Below are positions 1 through 7,861 of a stretch of DNA of 15,141 nt, piece by piece; position 1 is the first letter of the stretch, and every line of letters begins with the position of its first letter. Source of the DNA: JAXFQS01 sp051892815 (GTDB taxonomy: Bacteria; Verrucomicrobiota; Kiritimatiellia; RFP12; DVOR01). The notes under the pieces are model-generated. The model had not been told where the DNA came from. It saw only the letters and a list, made by a program, of their open reading frames with translations, and did not search any database. The translations under genes and the position numbers were made by a program. The DNA is taken from the NCBI GenBank assembly GCA_051892815.1, contig JBJFGP010000129.1, positions 1 to 15,141 on the forward strand. Direction: 5' to 3'.

Positions 1-1971
1 ACCCTCGCCAACGCCATCGCTCAAGGCAAAGAACGCCTCGTCCTCCAGGGCGTCACCGGCTCCGGCAAGACCTTTACCATGGCCAACCTCATCGCCAAGG
101 TCGGCAAGCCCACCCTCGTACTCTCCCACAACAAAACCTTGGCCGCCCAACTCTATACAGAACTCAAAAGCTTCTTCCCCGAGAACGCCGTCGAATTCTT
201 CATCAGCTACTACGACTACTACCAGCCAGAAGCCTACATCCCGCAGACCGACACCTATATCGAAAAAGACGCCGCAGTCAACGAAGCCATCGACCGCTTT
301 CGCCTCGGCGCCACCAACTCCCTCATCGCCCGCAGAGACGTCATCGTCGTATCCTCCGTCTCCTGCATATACGGCCTCGGCTCCCCCGAAAACTACCGCC
401 AGATGGTCATCGAACTCCAGCCCGGCCTCAATCTCCCACGCCAACAACTCATCGACGAACTCATCACCGTCCAGTACCGGCGCAACGACTTCGAGACCAC
501 ACCAGGCAACTTCAGAGTCCGCGGCGATACCATCGACATATTCCCCTCCTGCTCGACCGACGGCATCCGCGTCGACTACTTTGGAGACCAAATCGACACC
601 GTCCGCCCCCTCGACCCCATCGCAGGCAAGACTGGCGCGCCCCTCAAGTATGCCATGATCTCCCCTGCCAAGCACTTCGTCATGCCGCAGGAAGCCATGA
701 AACTCGCCGTCGGACGCATACGGCAGGAACTCCAGGGAAGGCTCCGGGAACTCGAAAGCCTAAACAAGCTGGTCGAAGCTCAGCGCCTTCAGCAGCGGAC
801 GGAATATGACCTCGAAATGCTTCAGGAGATGGGCTACTGCAATGGTATCGAGAACTATTCGAGACACCTCTCGGGCAGGCAGGCGGGGGAGCCGCCGGAT
901 TGTCTCTTAGACTATTTTCCCAAGGATTTCCTGACCATCATTGACGAGTCGCACGTGACCATTCCGCAACTCAGGGCGATGTACAATGGGGACCAGGGAC
1001 GGAAGCAGTCGCTTATCGACTATGGGTTCCGGCTGCCGTCTGCGAAGGACAATCGTCCCTTGGCATTCGGGGAGTTCATGGGGCGGCTTGGGCCGACGCT
1101 GTTCGTATCGGCGACTCCGGGGCCTTTCGAGGTACAGCAGGCGGAGGTTTCCGCGGAGCAGGTGATTCGCCCGACTGGTCTTTTGGACCCGCCTGTTGAG
1201 GTACGACCTTTGGCGGGGCAAATCGATGATTTGATTGAGGAGGTGCGGCGGACGGCGGAGGCTGGGGACCGTGCTTTGGCAACGACTCTGACGAAGCGGT
1301 CGGCGGAAGACCTGTCGCGCTATCTGGCGGAGTTGGGGGTACGGACGGAGTATTTGCATTCCGGGGTGGACGCGCTGACGCGGGTTCAAACGCTGGCGAA
1401 GTTGCGCAAGGGGGAGTTCGATTGTCTGGTGGGGGTGAATCTGCTTCGCGAGGGTCTGGACCTTCCGGAGGTGGCTTTGGTGGCGATTCTGGATGCGGAC
1501 AAGGAGGGGTTTCTGCGCTCGACGACTTCGCTGATTCAGACGGCTGGGCGGACGGCGCGGCATCTCAACGGCCGGGTGATTCTCTACGCGGACCATCTGA
1601 CGGGGGCGATGCAGGAGATGATTCGCATCACGGCCGACCGGCGGCGGCGCCAGGAGCAATACAACCGCGAGCACGGTATCACCCCGACGAGCGTCAAGCG
1701 GGCAATCCGGGAGGAGTCGCTCAAGACCGACGAGGTCAAACACCAAGCCGCGGCCCTCGTCGCCGAGAAGCATGAGTCCTACGACATCGCGACCGCCATC
1801 GACCAGCTTCGGCAGGAGATGCTGGAGGCCGCCGATGCCCTGGAGTTCGAGCGCGCCGCGGCTTTGCGCGACGAAATCCGCTTCCTCCAGAAGGAGTCCA
1901 ATCCTCTCCCCGCCCCCGACCTTTCCGCGCCAGCCCCCGCCAAGCGTACTCGCAAACGCCACCGTCGCTGA
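1..1971 (+). CDS. uvrB: UvrABC system protein B, 5' end cut by the window edge
   Basis: UvrB is the damage-verifying helicase-like subunit of nucleotide excision repair; it is loaded by UvrA and then recruits UvrC. The frame is open from base 1, giving 656 visible residues. By comparison with the ~673-residue E. coli protein, about 22 N-terminal residues lie outside the window. Visible motifs, numbered from base 1: Walker A GVTGSGKT (17-24); the beta-hairpin YYDYYQPEAYIP (70-81) that inserts between DNA strands; the Walker B/DEAD-like DESH (315-318); LFVSATPG; the helicase motifs around LLREGLDLPEV and QTAGRTARH; and a C-terminal UVR domain (about 594-630) that contacts UvrC. The protein ends in a short Pro/Ala stretch and a basic tail (KRTRKRHRR). 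The ATG at 79 is internal, because Walker A precedes it. Synonymous codons switch from mostly C-ending to mostly G/T-ending near base 830 and back near 1680. No terminator hairpin with a T-run is obvious after the stop. Confidence 0.97.
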   Translation, partial: TLANAIAQGKERLVLQGVTGSGKTFTMANLIAKVGKPTLVLSHNKTLAAQLYTELKSFFPENAVEFFISYYDYYQPEAYIPQTDTYIEKDAAVNEAIDRFRLGATNSLIARRDVIVVSSVSCIYGLGSPENYRQMVIELQPGLNLPRQQLIDELITVQYRRNDFETTPGNFRVRGDTIDIFPSCSTDGIRVDYFGDQIDTVRPLDPIAGKTGAPLKYAMISPAKHFVMPQEAMKLAVGRIRQELQGRLRELESLNKLVEAQRLQQRTEYDLEMLQEMGYCNGIENYSRHLSGRQAGEPPDCLLDYFPKDFLTIIDESHVTIPQLRAMYNGDQGRKQSLIDYGFRLPSAKDNRPLAFGEFMGRLGPTLFVSATPGPFEVQQAEVSAEQVIRPTGLLDPPVEVRPLAGQIDDLIEEVRRTAEAGDRALATTLTKRSAEDLSRYLAELGVRTEYLHSGVDALTRVQTLAKLRKGEFDCLVGVNLLREGLDLPEVALVAILDADKEGFLRSTTSLIQTAGRTARHLNGRVILYADHLTGAMQEMIRITADRRRRQEQYNREHGITPTSVKRAIREESLKTDEVKHQAAALVAEKHESYDIATAIDQLRQEMLEAADALEFERAAALRDEIRFLQKESNPLPAPDLSAPAPAKRTRKRHRR

Positions 1972-1984
1972 CCCGCCCGCCGAC

Positions 1985-2030
1985 GCCCCCGAAAGGTTGC
2001 TGCCACCTGCCCCCGAAGGTAGCCGCGACC
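1985..2030 (-). repeat. Two tandem copies of a degenerate GC-rich intergenic repeat
   Basis: In the 197-bp spacer after uvrB, bases 1985-2007 and 2009-2030 are near copies of one another. Both follow the pattern GCCCCCGAA(A)GGT, then four to six variable bases, then a G/C-rich end in ACC. They differ at three positions and by one inserted A. Read on the minus strand each copy carries CC-TTCG-GG, a possible UUCG-type hairpin tip. The same core recurs at 5603-5614, and a shortened version (CCCCGAAGG) at 7961-7969. A further 20-bp block at 2041-2060 matches 5589-5608 at 17 of 20 bases. The rest of the spacer (to 2168) is C-rich, and I see no gene in it. Confidence 0.5.
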
Positions 2031-2168
2031 GCCCCCAATTCCTGCCTACCCTCCGCCCCCAATCCTACGCACGAACCGCCCCCCTCCTCGGCAACAAAAC
2101 GGCGCCGCCCGGACGAACCATTCCGTCCAAGCGGTGCCAAAGATTAAAGTTCCGGGAAAGGCGGCAGG

Positions 2169-2879
2169 CTACTTCACCTGCTCCAACAGCCAGGGCTTGA
2201 CCGCGGCCGCCCAAATCTCATACCCCTTCGCCTCCGGATGGAGCAAATCAGTCGCCATTTCCTTCGACAGAGTCGCACCATCCGCCTCCAGCAGTTTCGC
2301 ATTGATGTTCATCCAGACGACCTGCTTTCCGTCGCACAGCGTCGGCAGAATCGCATTGATCTTCTCATTGCGGACCCGCAGCGCGGCGGACGCCGAAGCC
2401 TCCCGGGGAAAGATGGCCAGCAACAGCACCTTCGCCTGAGGGCAGCGATCCTTGAGCACCTTCAAAATCGCCCGCACACCCGCGACCGTGTCCTCGGTCG
2501 ACTCCGCCGATTCCGGCCGCCAACCCGTATTATTCGTCCCGATCATCAGCATGATCGCCTTCGTCCCCATCGTATCCCAAGGCAGATGTTCCGCCACCCA
2601 AATCGTCTGCTCCGTGCGATCCCCGCTGTTCGCCGCATTGAGAATCGAAAGACCCTTGAACTCCCGATCGAAGACCCCCTTCCCCTTACTCTCCCAGAAG
2701 TGCGTAATCGAATCTCCCAGAAAGACAATCGGCCACTCCTGCTTCTTGGCCAAGGCAATCTTTCCCTCCACCCGAGGCTTCCACCAGCCCCACTGGTACC
2801 AAGGCGCCGCCTTGTCCGAAACCCTTCCCCACGCCAGGCCCGTGCCCAGCAGCAACACCAGCAGCAACGACTTTTTCAT
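2169..2879 (-). CDS. Secreted SGNH/GDSL-type hydrolase (PAF-acetylhydrolase-like esterase)
   Basis: A predicted exported esterase or lipase-like hydrolase of 236 residues; the substrate cannot be told. The ATG at 2879 is chosen because a GGAGG Shine-Dalgarno lies 8 nt before it and the protein then opens with a clean signal peptide (MKK, then a Leu-rich core, cleavage probably after AWG at about residue 18). An upstream in-frame TTG would put the ribosome site inside the coding region. SGNH blocks are visible: block I GDSIT (55-59, nucleophile Ser57), block II around SGDRTEQ (Gly86), block III GTNN (114-117, oxyanion Asn), and block V DLLHPEAKGY (211-220) with the catalytic Asp211/His214 pair. 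The upstream prmA-like gene ends 15 nt before this start, so the two are probably co-transcribed, although the functions have no obvious link. In PVC bacteria this family is often associated with carbohydrate ester removal or lipid hydrolysis; that is family knowledge, not shown here. Confidence 0.9.
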   Translation of the reverse strand: MKKSLLLVLLLGTGLAWGRVSDKAAPWYQWGWWKPRVEGKIALAKKQEWPIVFLGDSITHFWESKGKGVFDREFKGLSILNAANSGDRTEQTIWVAEHLPWDTMGTKAIMLMIGTNNTGWRPESAESTEDTVAGVRAILKVLKDRCPQAKVLLLAIFPREASASAALRVRNEKINAILPTLCDGKQVVWMNINAKLLEADGATLSKEMATDLLHPEAKGYEIWAAAVKPWLLEQVK

Positions 2880-2894
2880 CTCAGTTTCCTCCAA

Positions 2895-3803
2895 TCAGGA
2901 GCCCCGGCGCGTGAGAACCGCACTCCGCCACTCGGCGATGCGAATGCTCCGAACCTCCTCAAATCCCAAAGCCCGATAGGCATTCAGCACCCGAGGGTAC
3001 TGCTCCTCAAGAATCCCCGAGACAATCAGCCACCCCGTGCAGGCATCGGTTATCGGCCGCGCGAAGTTGATCAACACAGGCGCCAGGATATTGGCCAGCA
3101 CCACCCGGCCGCGCCCCTTGAAATGCCCGACGCTCGCGGCTGAAAAGGGAATCTCGACCCCATTGGCGGCCGCGTTCTCCCGGGATACCCCCACCGCATC
3201 CGGATCCAGGTCAAACCCCGCGACCGAATCAAACCCCAGCAGCCGCGCGCCGATTGACAAGATGCCCGACCCGCAGCCCATATCCAGCACCTGCCACTGA
3301 TTCTCATCGACCGGCCCGTGCAGTTCCGGATGCTCCCGCTCCAGCCAGTCCAGCAACGCCAGGCAACCCCGCGTCGACCCATGCTGCCCCGTGCCGAAAC
3401 ACATGCCCGGATCCATCCGCACCACCAACTGCCCCGGCTTGGCGTCGAAACGCTCCCAAGTCGGGCAGACCACAAACCGTTCCGAAACCGCCTCCGCGTG
3501 GAAATAAGCCTTCCAACACTCCTGCCAATCTTCGCGCGGCAATGAGCGCACAACAGGCTCCAACTCCAGCCCCAGCAGCCGCCCCGCCCCCTTCAATCCC
3601 TCAATCACCACCCCCTCGTCAAGCCCAGGCGGCAGAAACACATCCACCCGGCTCCGCTTCGATGCCGCATCAAAAAAACAGGTCGGCGACCACTCAGCCC
3701 CGCCGGCCAACTCCAGCAGCCAATTCGCCTCCTCGTTCCCCACCGGGCACGACACCACCCGCACCACTTCCCGCAAACAACCCTCGTCAGACTGCGCCAT
3801 CAT
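2895..3803 (-). CDS. prmA: Ribosomal protein L11 methyltransferase (PrmA-like)
   Basis: A SAM-dependent class I methyltransferase expected to methylate ribosomal protein L11 in the cytoplasm. From the ATG at 3803 it has 302 residues, close to the family norm. It has the PrmA layout. A divergent N-terminal substrate-recognition domain (about 1-90) leads to the linker EDWQECWKAYF (91-101). The family signature DPGMCFGTGQHGSTR (131-145) follows, then SAM motif I DMGCGSG (174-180), the acidic loop FDLDPDA (197-203), and ANILAPVL (237-244), the usual PrmA replacement for an NPPY motif. The start is uncertain: ATGs lie at 3803 and 3800 behind an AGGTAGG stretch that is very close to both, and a TTG at 3815 is possible. 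The N-terminal half is weakly conserved, so another protein substrate is possible. Confidence 0.88.
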   Translation of the reverse strand: MMAQSDEGCLREVVRVVSCPVGNEEANWLLELAGGAEWSPTCFFDAASKRSRVDVFLPPGLDEGVVIEGLKGAGRLLGLELEPVVRSLPREDWQECWKAYFHAEAVSERFVVCPTWERFDAKPGQLVVRMDPGMCFGTGQHGSTRGCLALLDWLEREHPELHGPVDENQWQVLDMGCGSGILSIGARLLGFDSVAGFDLDPDAVGVSRENAAANGVEIPFSAASVGHFKGRGRVVLANILAPVLINFARPITDACTGWLIVSGILEEQYPRVLNAYRALGFEEVRSIRIAEWRSAVLTRRGS

Positions 3804-3843
3804 CCTACCTACCAAACGCCCCCATTGATTGCCACCCTAGACA

Positions 3844-3874
3844 CCCTATCCAGCCTACCACCGTCCCCCTATCC
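3844..3874. repeat. Direct repeat CCCTATCC, two copies 23 bp apart, upstream of prmA
   Basis: CCCTATCC occurs at 3844-3851 and 3867-3874, start to start 23 bp, about two helical turns. A shorter CCCTA lies nearby at about 3835-3839. The repeats are in the gap between the lipoprotein gene and the prmA start, where a promoter for the prmA-SGNH pair should be. The best minus-strand -35/-10 pair I can find here (TTGGCC, 16 bp, TAGGAT) is poor. The repeats could bind an activator, or be chance in C-rich DNA. Confidence 0.3.
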
Positions 3875-3901
3875 TAGGCATCCGTTGGACACGGCCAAAC
3901 C

Positions 3902-3942
3902 AAAAAAAAGACCCAACCGCCCCATACCGCGCAGAGCGGCGG
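3902..3942 (-). terminator. Possible rho-independent terminator after the lipoprotein gene
   Basis: Read on the minus strand, CCGCC (3942-3938) can pair with GGCGG (3921-3917), and an eight-T run follows at 3909-3902. A competing four-base-pair stem lies inside the loop. The T-run and the position 40 nt past the lipoprotein stop support a terminator. The stem is short and several alternatives exist. Confidence 0.45.
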
Positions 3943-3981
3943 GAATCACCCATCCGCCCCGCGCGACACACAGGATTGGAA

Positions 3982-4167
3982 TCAATAAGTCCCCGAATTG
4001 ATGCCCCCGCCTGACAAACCAGGCATCGGCATCGACCCCTCCCAACTGGATGGAGTCGACCAAGGCATATCCGTATGCTGGTCGGGATTGTCAGCCATGC
4101 AGCCTCCCAACCCCAAACCGATCAGAACGGCCAGCAACCACATCAAATGCTTAGTAGAAAATGACAT
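3982..4167 (-). CDS. Small lipoprotein of unknown function
   Basis: A 61-residue predicted lipoprotein. The N-terminus is KH followed by a hydrophobic core and the lipobox LGGC, with Cys23 as the lipid-anchored residue. The mature part is only about 39 residues, rich in Gly, Pro, Ser and Met, with two Trp-containing repeats of similar shape (DMPWSTPSSWEG and then MPMPGLSGGG). The ATG at 4167 is chosen because GGAAG stands 6 nt upstream and because it gives a proper signal peptide; longer in-frame starts would bury the signal. The start lies inside the end of the upstream coiled-coil gene (17-nt overlap), so the two are almost surely translated from one mRNA and may act together in the envelope. 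I do not recognise a named family. Confidence 0.75.
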   Translation of the reverse strand: MSFSTKHLMWLLAVLIGLGLGGCMADNPDQHTDMPWSTPSSWEGSMPMPGLSGGGINSGTY

Positions 4168-5323
4168 CTTTGACTTCCATGGGAGCCTGCTGCCAATCAG
4201 GCAGAATATCCGCGACAATCAAATTGGACTTGCCGTCCTTCTTGCTCGGGAACGCCTTGCGCAGACGGATACGCGTGACATACTCCCCTGCCGGTCCCTT
4301 GAAGCCCGGGCGCTTGACATGCAACTCCACAGACGGCAACGGCGCATCCAGATTCTCGCCCAGCAACTCCTTCATGGCATCCTCTCCAAGGCGGATGATG
4401 GCGAACAGGTTCTCATTGTCCACCTTGACCACTTCACCCTTGACACCTGCCGTCAAATTGGCCACCGCGAAGCCACCACCCGTGCCGCCGCTTGCCGGGT
4501 CCTGCTTCAGACGCTTGATTTCCTGCGTGGCCTGCTCAAGGGCTTTATTGAGGTTTGCGATATCATTCTCAAGGGTCTCAATCTTCTCTTGCTTCTCGGC
4601 GACTTCAGCCTTGGCGTCGGAGAGTTCGACTTCAAGCTCTTTGCGCCGCGCCTCCATTTGTTCGATCTTGGCCTCTTTCTCGGCAATGTCGGCTTTGAGC
4701 TTTTCTATCTCGGCCTCCTTTTCTTTGATGGTGTGCTTGTCGCGGCGACCATCCTGCTTGAGGCTATTGTAGTCGGTGATGACGGTGACGAGTTCTTCGC
4801 GGAGTTTGACCAACTGTTCGCGGGTCTTGTTGAGGAGAGCGTTCTGGGCCTTGGCGCGGTCGAAAACCTGTTCCAGGACAAGGCGAGCGGTGCCCTGGCC
4901 CTCGGTAATGTAGTTGCCCATGGAGTCGGTTGCGGGGACGATTTTGCCGTTCTCGTCGGTCTGGGTACGGTAGTAGGCATTGAGTTGGGCGCGTTTGGCG
5001 TCGGAGGAGTCGATGTCCATCGCGGGGAGGTTGGCCTGCTCGTACTTTTGGACATAGCCATCCCAGAAGGTATCGGTCTCGGGGTTGTCCTGAAGCTGGT
5101 CGGTGACCTGGGCAATATCGCGTGCGGGGTAAACGGCTGGGGAGGCGGGGTCGACGGGGTCCTCGTTCTCGAGGGTCTTGGAGACTTTGACGAAATAGTC
5201 TTTGTAGAGTTCGCCGCGGCCCTTGAGCAGTTCGCGCTTCTTGTAGAGTTCGGCGGAGAAGTAGAGCGATACGGCGTTGATGACCAGGACGAGAAAGACG
5301 AGGATGCGCAAAGCTACGTTCAT
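4151..5323 (-). CDS. Membrane-anchored coiled-coil protein of unknown function
   Basis: A 390-residue protein with one N-terminal membrane segment (about residues 5-22, preceded by few charges and followed by Lys/Arg, so it may be a signal anchor). An extended region to about 145 follows, then a long heptad-patterned coiled coil (about 150-274, rich in Glu/Lys/Ala with repeated EKEAEIEKL-type blocks). A Gly/Ser linker (276-284) leads to a C-terminal beta-rich-looking domain (about 287-390, beginning TAGVKGEVVKVD). The membrane anchor, coil and beta-domain order resembles MreC-like envelope scaffolds in topology only; I see no clear MreC signature. The ATG at 5323 is preferred: an AGG-containing site lies 8 nt upstream and a strong promoter sits just before it. 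Upstream in-frame ATGs would leave a poor leader overlapping that promoter. The small lipoprotein gene overlaps its 3' end. Confidence 0.85.
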   Translation of the reverse strand: MNVALRILVFLVLVINAVSLYFSAELYKKRELLKGRGELYKDYFVKVSKTLENEDPVDPASPAVYPARDIAQVTDQLQDNPETDTFWDGYVQKYEQANLPAMDIDSSDAKRAQLNAYYRTQTDENGKIVPATDSMGNYITEGQGTARLVLEQVFDRAKAQNALLNKTREQLVKLREELVTVITDYNSLKQDGRRDKHTIKEKEAEIEKLKADIAEKEAKIEQMEARRKELEVELSDAKAEVAEKQEKIETLENDIANLNKALEQATQEIKRLKQDPASGGTGGGFAVANLTAGVKGEVVKVDNENLFAIIRLGEDAMKELLGENLDAPLPSVELHVKRPGFKGPAGEYVTRIRLRKAFPSKKDGKSNLIVADILPDWQQAPMEVKDVIFY

Positions 5324-5357
5324 AGTTGAGACCTGTCGTGGGGCTATTGACGGCATA

Positions 5358-5386
5358 ATGATAACCGAAAAGGCGGAGAATATCAA
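5358..5386 (-). promoter_or_regulatory. sigma70-type promoter for the coiled-coil/lipoprotein operon
   Basis: On the minus strand TTGATA (5386-5381) and TATCAT (5363-5358) are separated by exactly 17 bp. Each matches five of six consensus bases. Transcription would start near 5351, giving a short leader of about 28 nt before the ATG at 5323. Confidence 0.75.
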
Positions 5387-5588
5387 ACAAAAAGAGAGGC
5401 GCGCGTCAAGAAAGCGGCGCCCGCCCCTTCGGACGGAATCTCGAGCGGCGGATGTCTCTATATAAGGTATAACTCCGGACACCCAGCCTCGGGTCTCCCC
5501 CCTTCCCGCTCCGATGAAAGGTTCCCAGGCCTGCCTTCGCGACCTTCCCGCGAACTAGTCCGGACGGTTGCCACCTCCGCCCCAGACT

Positions 5589-5614
5589 CCTGCCCACCAG
5601 CCGCCCCCGAAGGT
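5589..5614 (-). repeat. Intergenic repeat related to the one after uvrB
   Basis: Bases 5589-5608 match 2041-2060 at 17 of 20 positions, and 5604-5614 (CCCCCGAAGGT) is identical to 2010-2020. The copy sits in the 435-bp gap (5324-5758) between divergent genes. Apart from the two promoters, that gap holds C-rich sequence with no credible gene, and a weak stem (CGCC/GGCG, 5667-5679) followed by TTTT that could be a weak terminator. Confidence 0.45.
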
Positions 5615-5686
5615 GTCAACCTCACCCTCCCAGCGCCCGCCGCACCGGCGTCACCAGGAGAAACCTCGCCAAAGAGGCGGTTTTGC

Positions 5687-5715
5687 TTGCCAACGAAAGG
5701 CCGAAATGGTATACT
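5687..5715 (+). promoter_or_regulatory. sigma70-type promoter for the Gre fusion gene
   Basis: TTGCCA at 5687-5692 and TATACT at 5710-5715 are separated by 17 bp. Each has five of six consensus bases. The start point would be near 5722. A GAGGA ribosome site follows at 5746-5750, 8 nt before the ATG. Confidence 0.75.
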
Positions 5716-5758
5716 TTGAATCTTTAGCAACCGGATTTCCGCCCCGAGGATATTCCCT

Positions 5759-7861
5759 ATGAGCAACGATTTCAACAGCCAGTACGATGCGATTCAGACC
5801 CTCGTCCAAGAGGGCAAGCCAGCCGAAGCCGCCGCCGAGTTCGACACCATCCAGAAAGAACTCATTGCCGCCCGCGACCTCCCCGGCATGGTCTCCTGCC
5901 TGACCCGCCGCGTCCGCATGCTCGACGACATCACACTCCCCGGCCTCCACGACACCCTCAAATCCGCCGCCCCCAAAGAGCAGAAAATCCTCCTCGACCA
6001 GATTGGTCTCGAACGCGCCAACATCAAACCCGCCGAAGTCCTCCGCCGCCTCCAAGTCCTGCTCGACATCAAAGAAGGCGACCCCGTCCTTGACCGCTCG
6101 TGGGGCTTCGGCGTCATTCGCAAGATTGACACCTTCTTCGCCAAAGTCACCATCGACTACGACATCAACCCCGGCCACACCATGACCTTCGCCGCCGTGG
6201 CCGCCAGCCTCAAAGTCTGCCCCGAAGAACATATCCTCGCCCGCAACTACCGCGACCGCGCCGCCATCGAGCGCATGACCAAAGAAACCCCCGGCGAACT
6301 CCTCAAACTCGCCCTCCGCAGCTGGGGCAACGTCCCCGTCGGACGCCTCGAAGACCTCCTCTGCAACAACGCCATCCTCGGCCGCGACCAGTGGAAACAC
6401 TTCTGGACCGAAGCGCGCAAAGCCCTCCGAAAAGACCTGCTCGTCGACATCCCCGCACGCCGCACCGAACCCATCCGCCTTCTGACCACCCAGCTCGCCT
6501 TCGACCAAGACTGGCTCGCCGAACTCAAAAAGGCGCGCGACATGCGCAAAATCCACAAGGCCATTACCGACTACCTGGACGACCTCAAGACCAACGGCGA
6601 CCAAGCCGCCATCCCCCCCGACTTCGCCGAAGTCATCAACGACCGCATAGCCTTCTCCCTCAAAGGTGCCGACAACACCGACGCGCCCCTTTACGCCGCC
6701 TACATCGTTCTCTCCAAGCGCGCCCATGTCCAACCTTTGCCCGATGAGGACCTCCGCAAGCAAATGATCGATGAAGACCGCTTCTTGCAAGCGGCCGAAA
6801 AGCTTCCCGCGACCCAGTTGCGCGCGCTCTTTGCCTTCCTTCTGGCCGACGCCAACGCCAAGACCGCGATTATTGCCAGCCTTCCCCGCCTCAACCTCAC
6901 GACTTTGGGCGAAGTGCTCGGACTCCTCAACGACGATCCGGAAGCCCGCGCCGCCGTCGCCAAACTCCTATCCCAGCCCGAACCGGTGCCCACCCTGCTG
7001 GTCTGGACCCTGCGCAACCACGAGAACCTCGCCAAGGATGGCTGGACGCTCCCGACCTATATGGATTTGCTCCAGCAGGCGCTCTTCGTCATCGAGCACC
7101 GGTACGCGGGCGAATCGCTCCGCATGCGCAACATCCTCCAGGAGTTCTTCGACAGTTCCGCCTGGCTGACCAAGACTTGGGAGCGGCTCGACTCTTTCCA
7201 GCGCCGACTCCTGTTCGAGCGCATCCAGGCCTCCGAGTTCTGGGAACCGGCATCCCACCGCGTACTCGTCAAGCGGCTCATTTCGCTCTCGCCCGCCCTT
7301 GGAAAAGGCAAGGACCATCTCTCCGTCAAGGCGGCCGCCAAGCGCCTCACCTCCTGGCGTTCGCTGGCCGAGCGCAAACTCGCCTACGAGCATCTGGTCA
7401 CCGTTGAGATGCCCCGGAACGCTGCCGACATTGCCGCGGCGCGCGAACTCGGCGACTTGCGCGAAAACGCCGAATACCAGTACGCGAAAGACAAGCAGCG
7501 CGAACTGCTCACCCGCCAATCCAAGATGGATGCCGACCTCAAGCTTATTCAGGGAACGGACTTTGCCGATGTCAAGGCCGACCAGGTTGCCCCGGGCACG
7601 ACGGTCTCCTACACGCTTTCCAACGGGACGGTTTGCACCTACACGATTCTCGGCGAGTGGGACAGCAACGAGCAGTTGGGCATCATCTCCAACAAATCCC
7701 GCCTCGCAATCGGCCTCCTTGGCAAGAAGGTCGGCGAGAAGGGCAAGGTTCCCTCCGCGACCGGCGAAGAGGAGGTCACCGTCACCTCGATTGCGCCTAT
7801 CTCCGACGCCGTCAAGGAGTGGATTGCCGGTGCGCCCGAGCCCATCAAGGACGAGAAGTAG
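5759..7861 (+). CDS. greA: GreA-type transcript cleavage factor fused to a large N-terminal helical domain
   Basis: Gre factors enter the RNA polymerase secondary channel and stimulate cleavage of backtracked RNA. Ordinary GreA is about 158 residues; this protein has 700. Only the last ~170 look like GreA. A coiled-coil tip GDLRENAEYQYAKDKQ (565-580) keeps the two acidic residues needed for cleavage (Asp566 and Glu569), followed by an FKBP-like C-terminal domain (about 612-690) with IISNKS and LLGKKVGEKG. The canonical SP after IS is SR here. The first ~530 residues are mostly helical, with a conserved-looking block around RSWGFGVIRKIDTFF and IDYDINPGHTMTF (about 114-145) and WKHFWTEARKALRKD (about 213-227). 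Long Gre fusions of this kind are known from Chlamydiae and related PVC bacteria. The start is supported by GAGGA 8 nt upstream and a good promoter. The role of the N-terminal part is unknown. Confidence 0.88.
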   Translation: MSNDFNSQYDAIQTLVQEGKPAEAAAEFDTIQKELIAARDLPGMVSCLTRRVRMLDDITLPGLHDTLKSAAPKEQKILLDQIGLERANIKPAEVLRRLQVLLDIKEGDPVLDRSWGFGVIRKIDTFFAKVTIDYDINPGHTMTFAAVAASLKVCPEEHILARNYRDRAAIERMTKETPGELLKLALRSWGNVPVGRLEDLLCNNAILGRDQWKHFWTEARKALRKDLLVDIPARRTEPIRLLTTQLAFDQDWLAELKKARDMRKIHKAITDYLDDLKTNGDQAAIPPDFAEVINDRIAFSLKGADNTDAPLYAAYIVLSKRAHVQPLPDEDLRKQMIDEDRFLQAAEKLPATQLRALFAFLLADANAKTAIIASLPRLNLTTLGEVLGLLNDDPEARAAVAKLLSQPEPVPTLLVWTLRNHENLAKDGWTLPTYMDLLQQALFVIEHRYAGESLRMRNILQEFFDSSAWLTKTWERLDSFQRRLLFERIQASEFWEPASHRVLVKRLISLSPALGKGKDHLSVKAAAKRLTSWRSLAERKLAYEHLVTVEMPRNAADIAAARELGDLRENAEYQYAKDKQRELLTRQSKMDADLKLIQGTDFADVKADQVAPGTTVSYTLSNGTVCTYTILGEWDSNEQLGIISNKSRLAIGLLGKKVGEKGKVPSATGEEEVTVTSIAPISDAVKEWIAGAPEPIKDEK

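Noticed and set aside
1972..2168. Terminator after uvrB or the SGNH hydrolase gene
   Set aside because: GGACG/CGTCC can pair near 2112-2129, but no adjacent T-run exists for either strand, so it was not called.
3869..4063. A 64-codon minus-strand frame overlapping the small lipoprotein
   Set aside because: The lipoprotein frame has a lipobox, a ribosome site and coupling to the upstream gene; this one has none.
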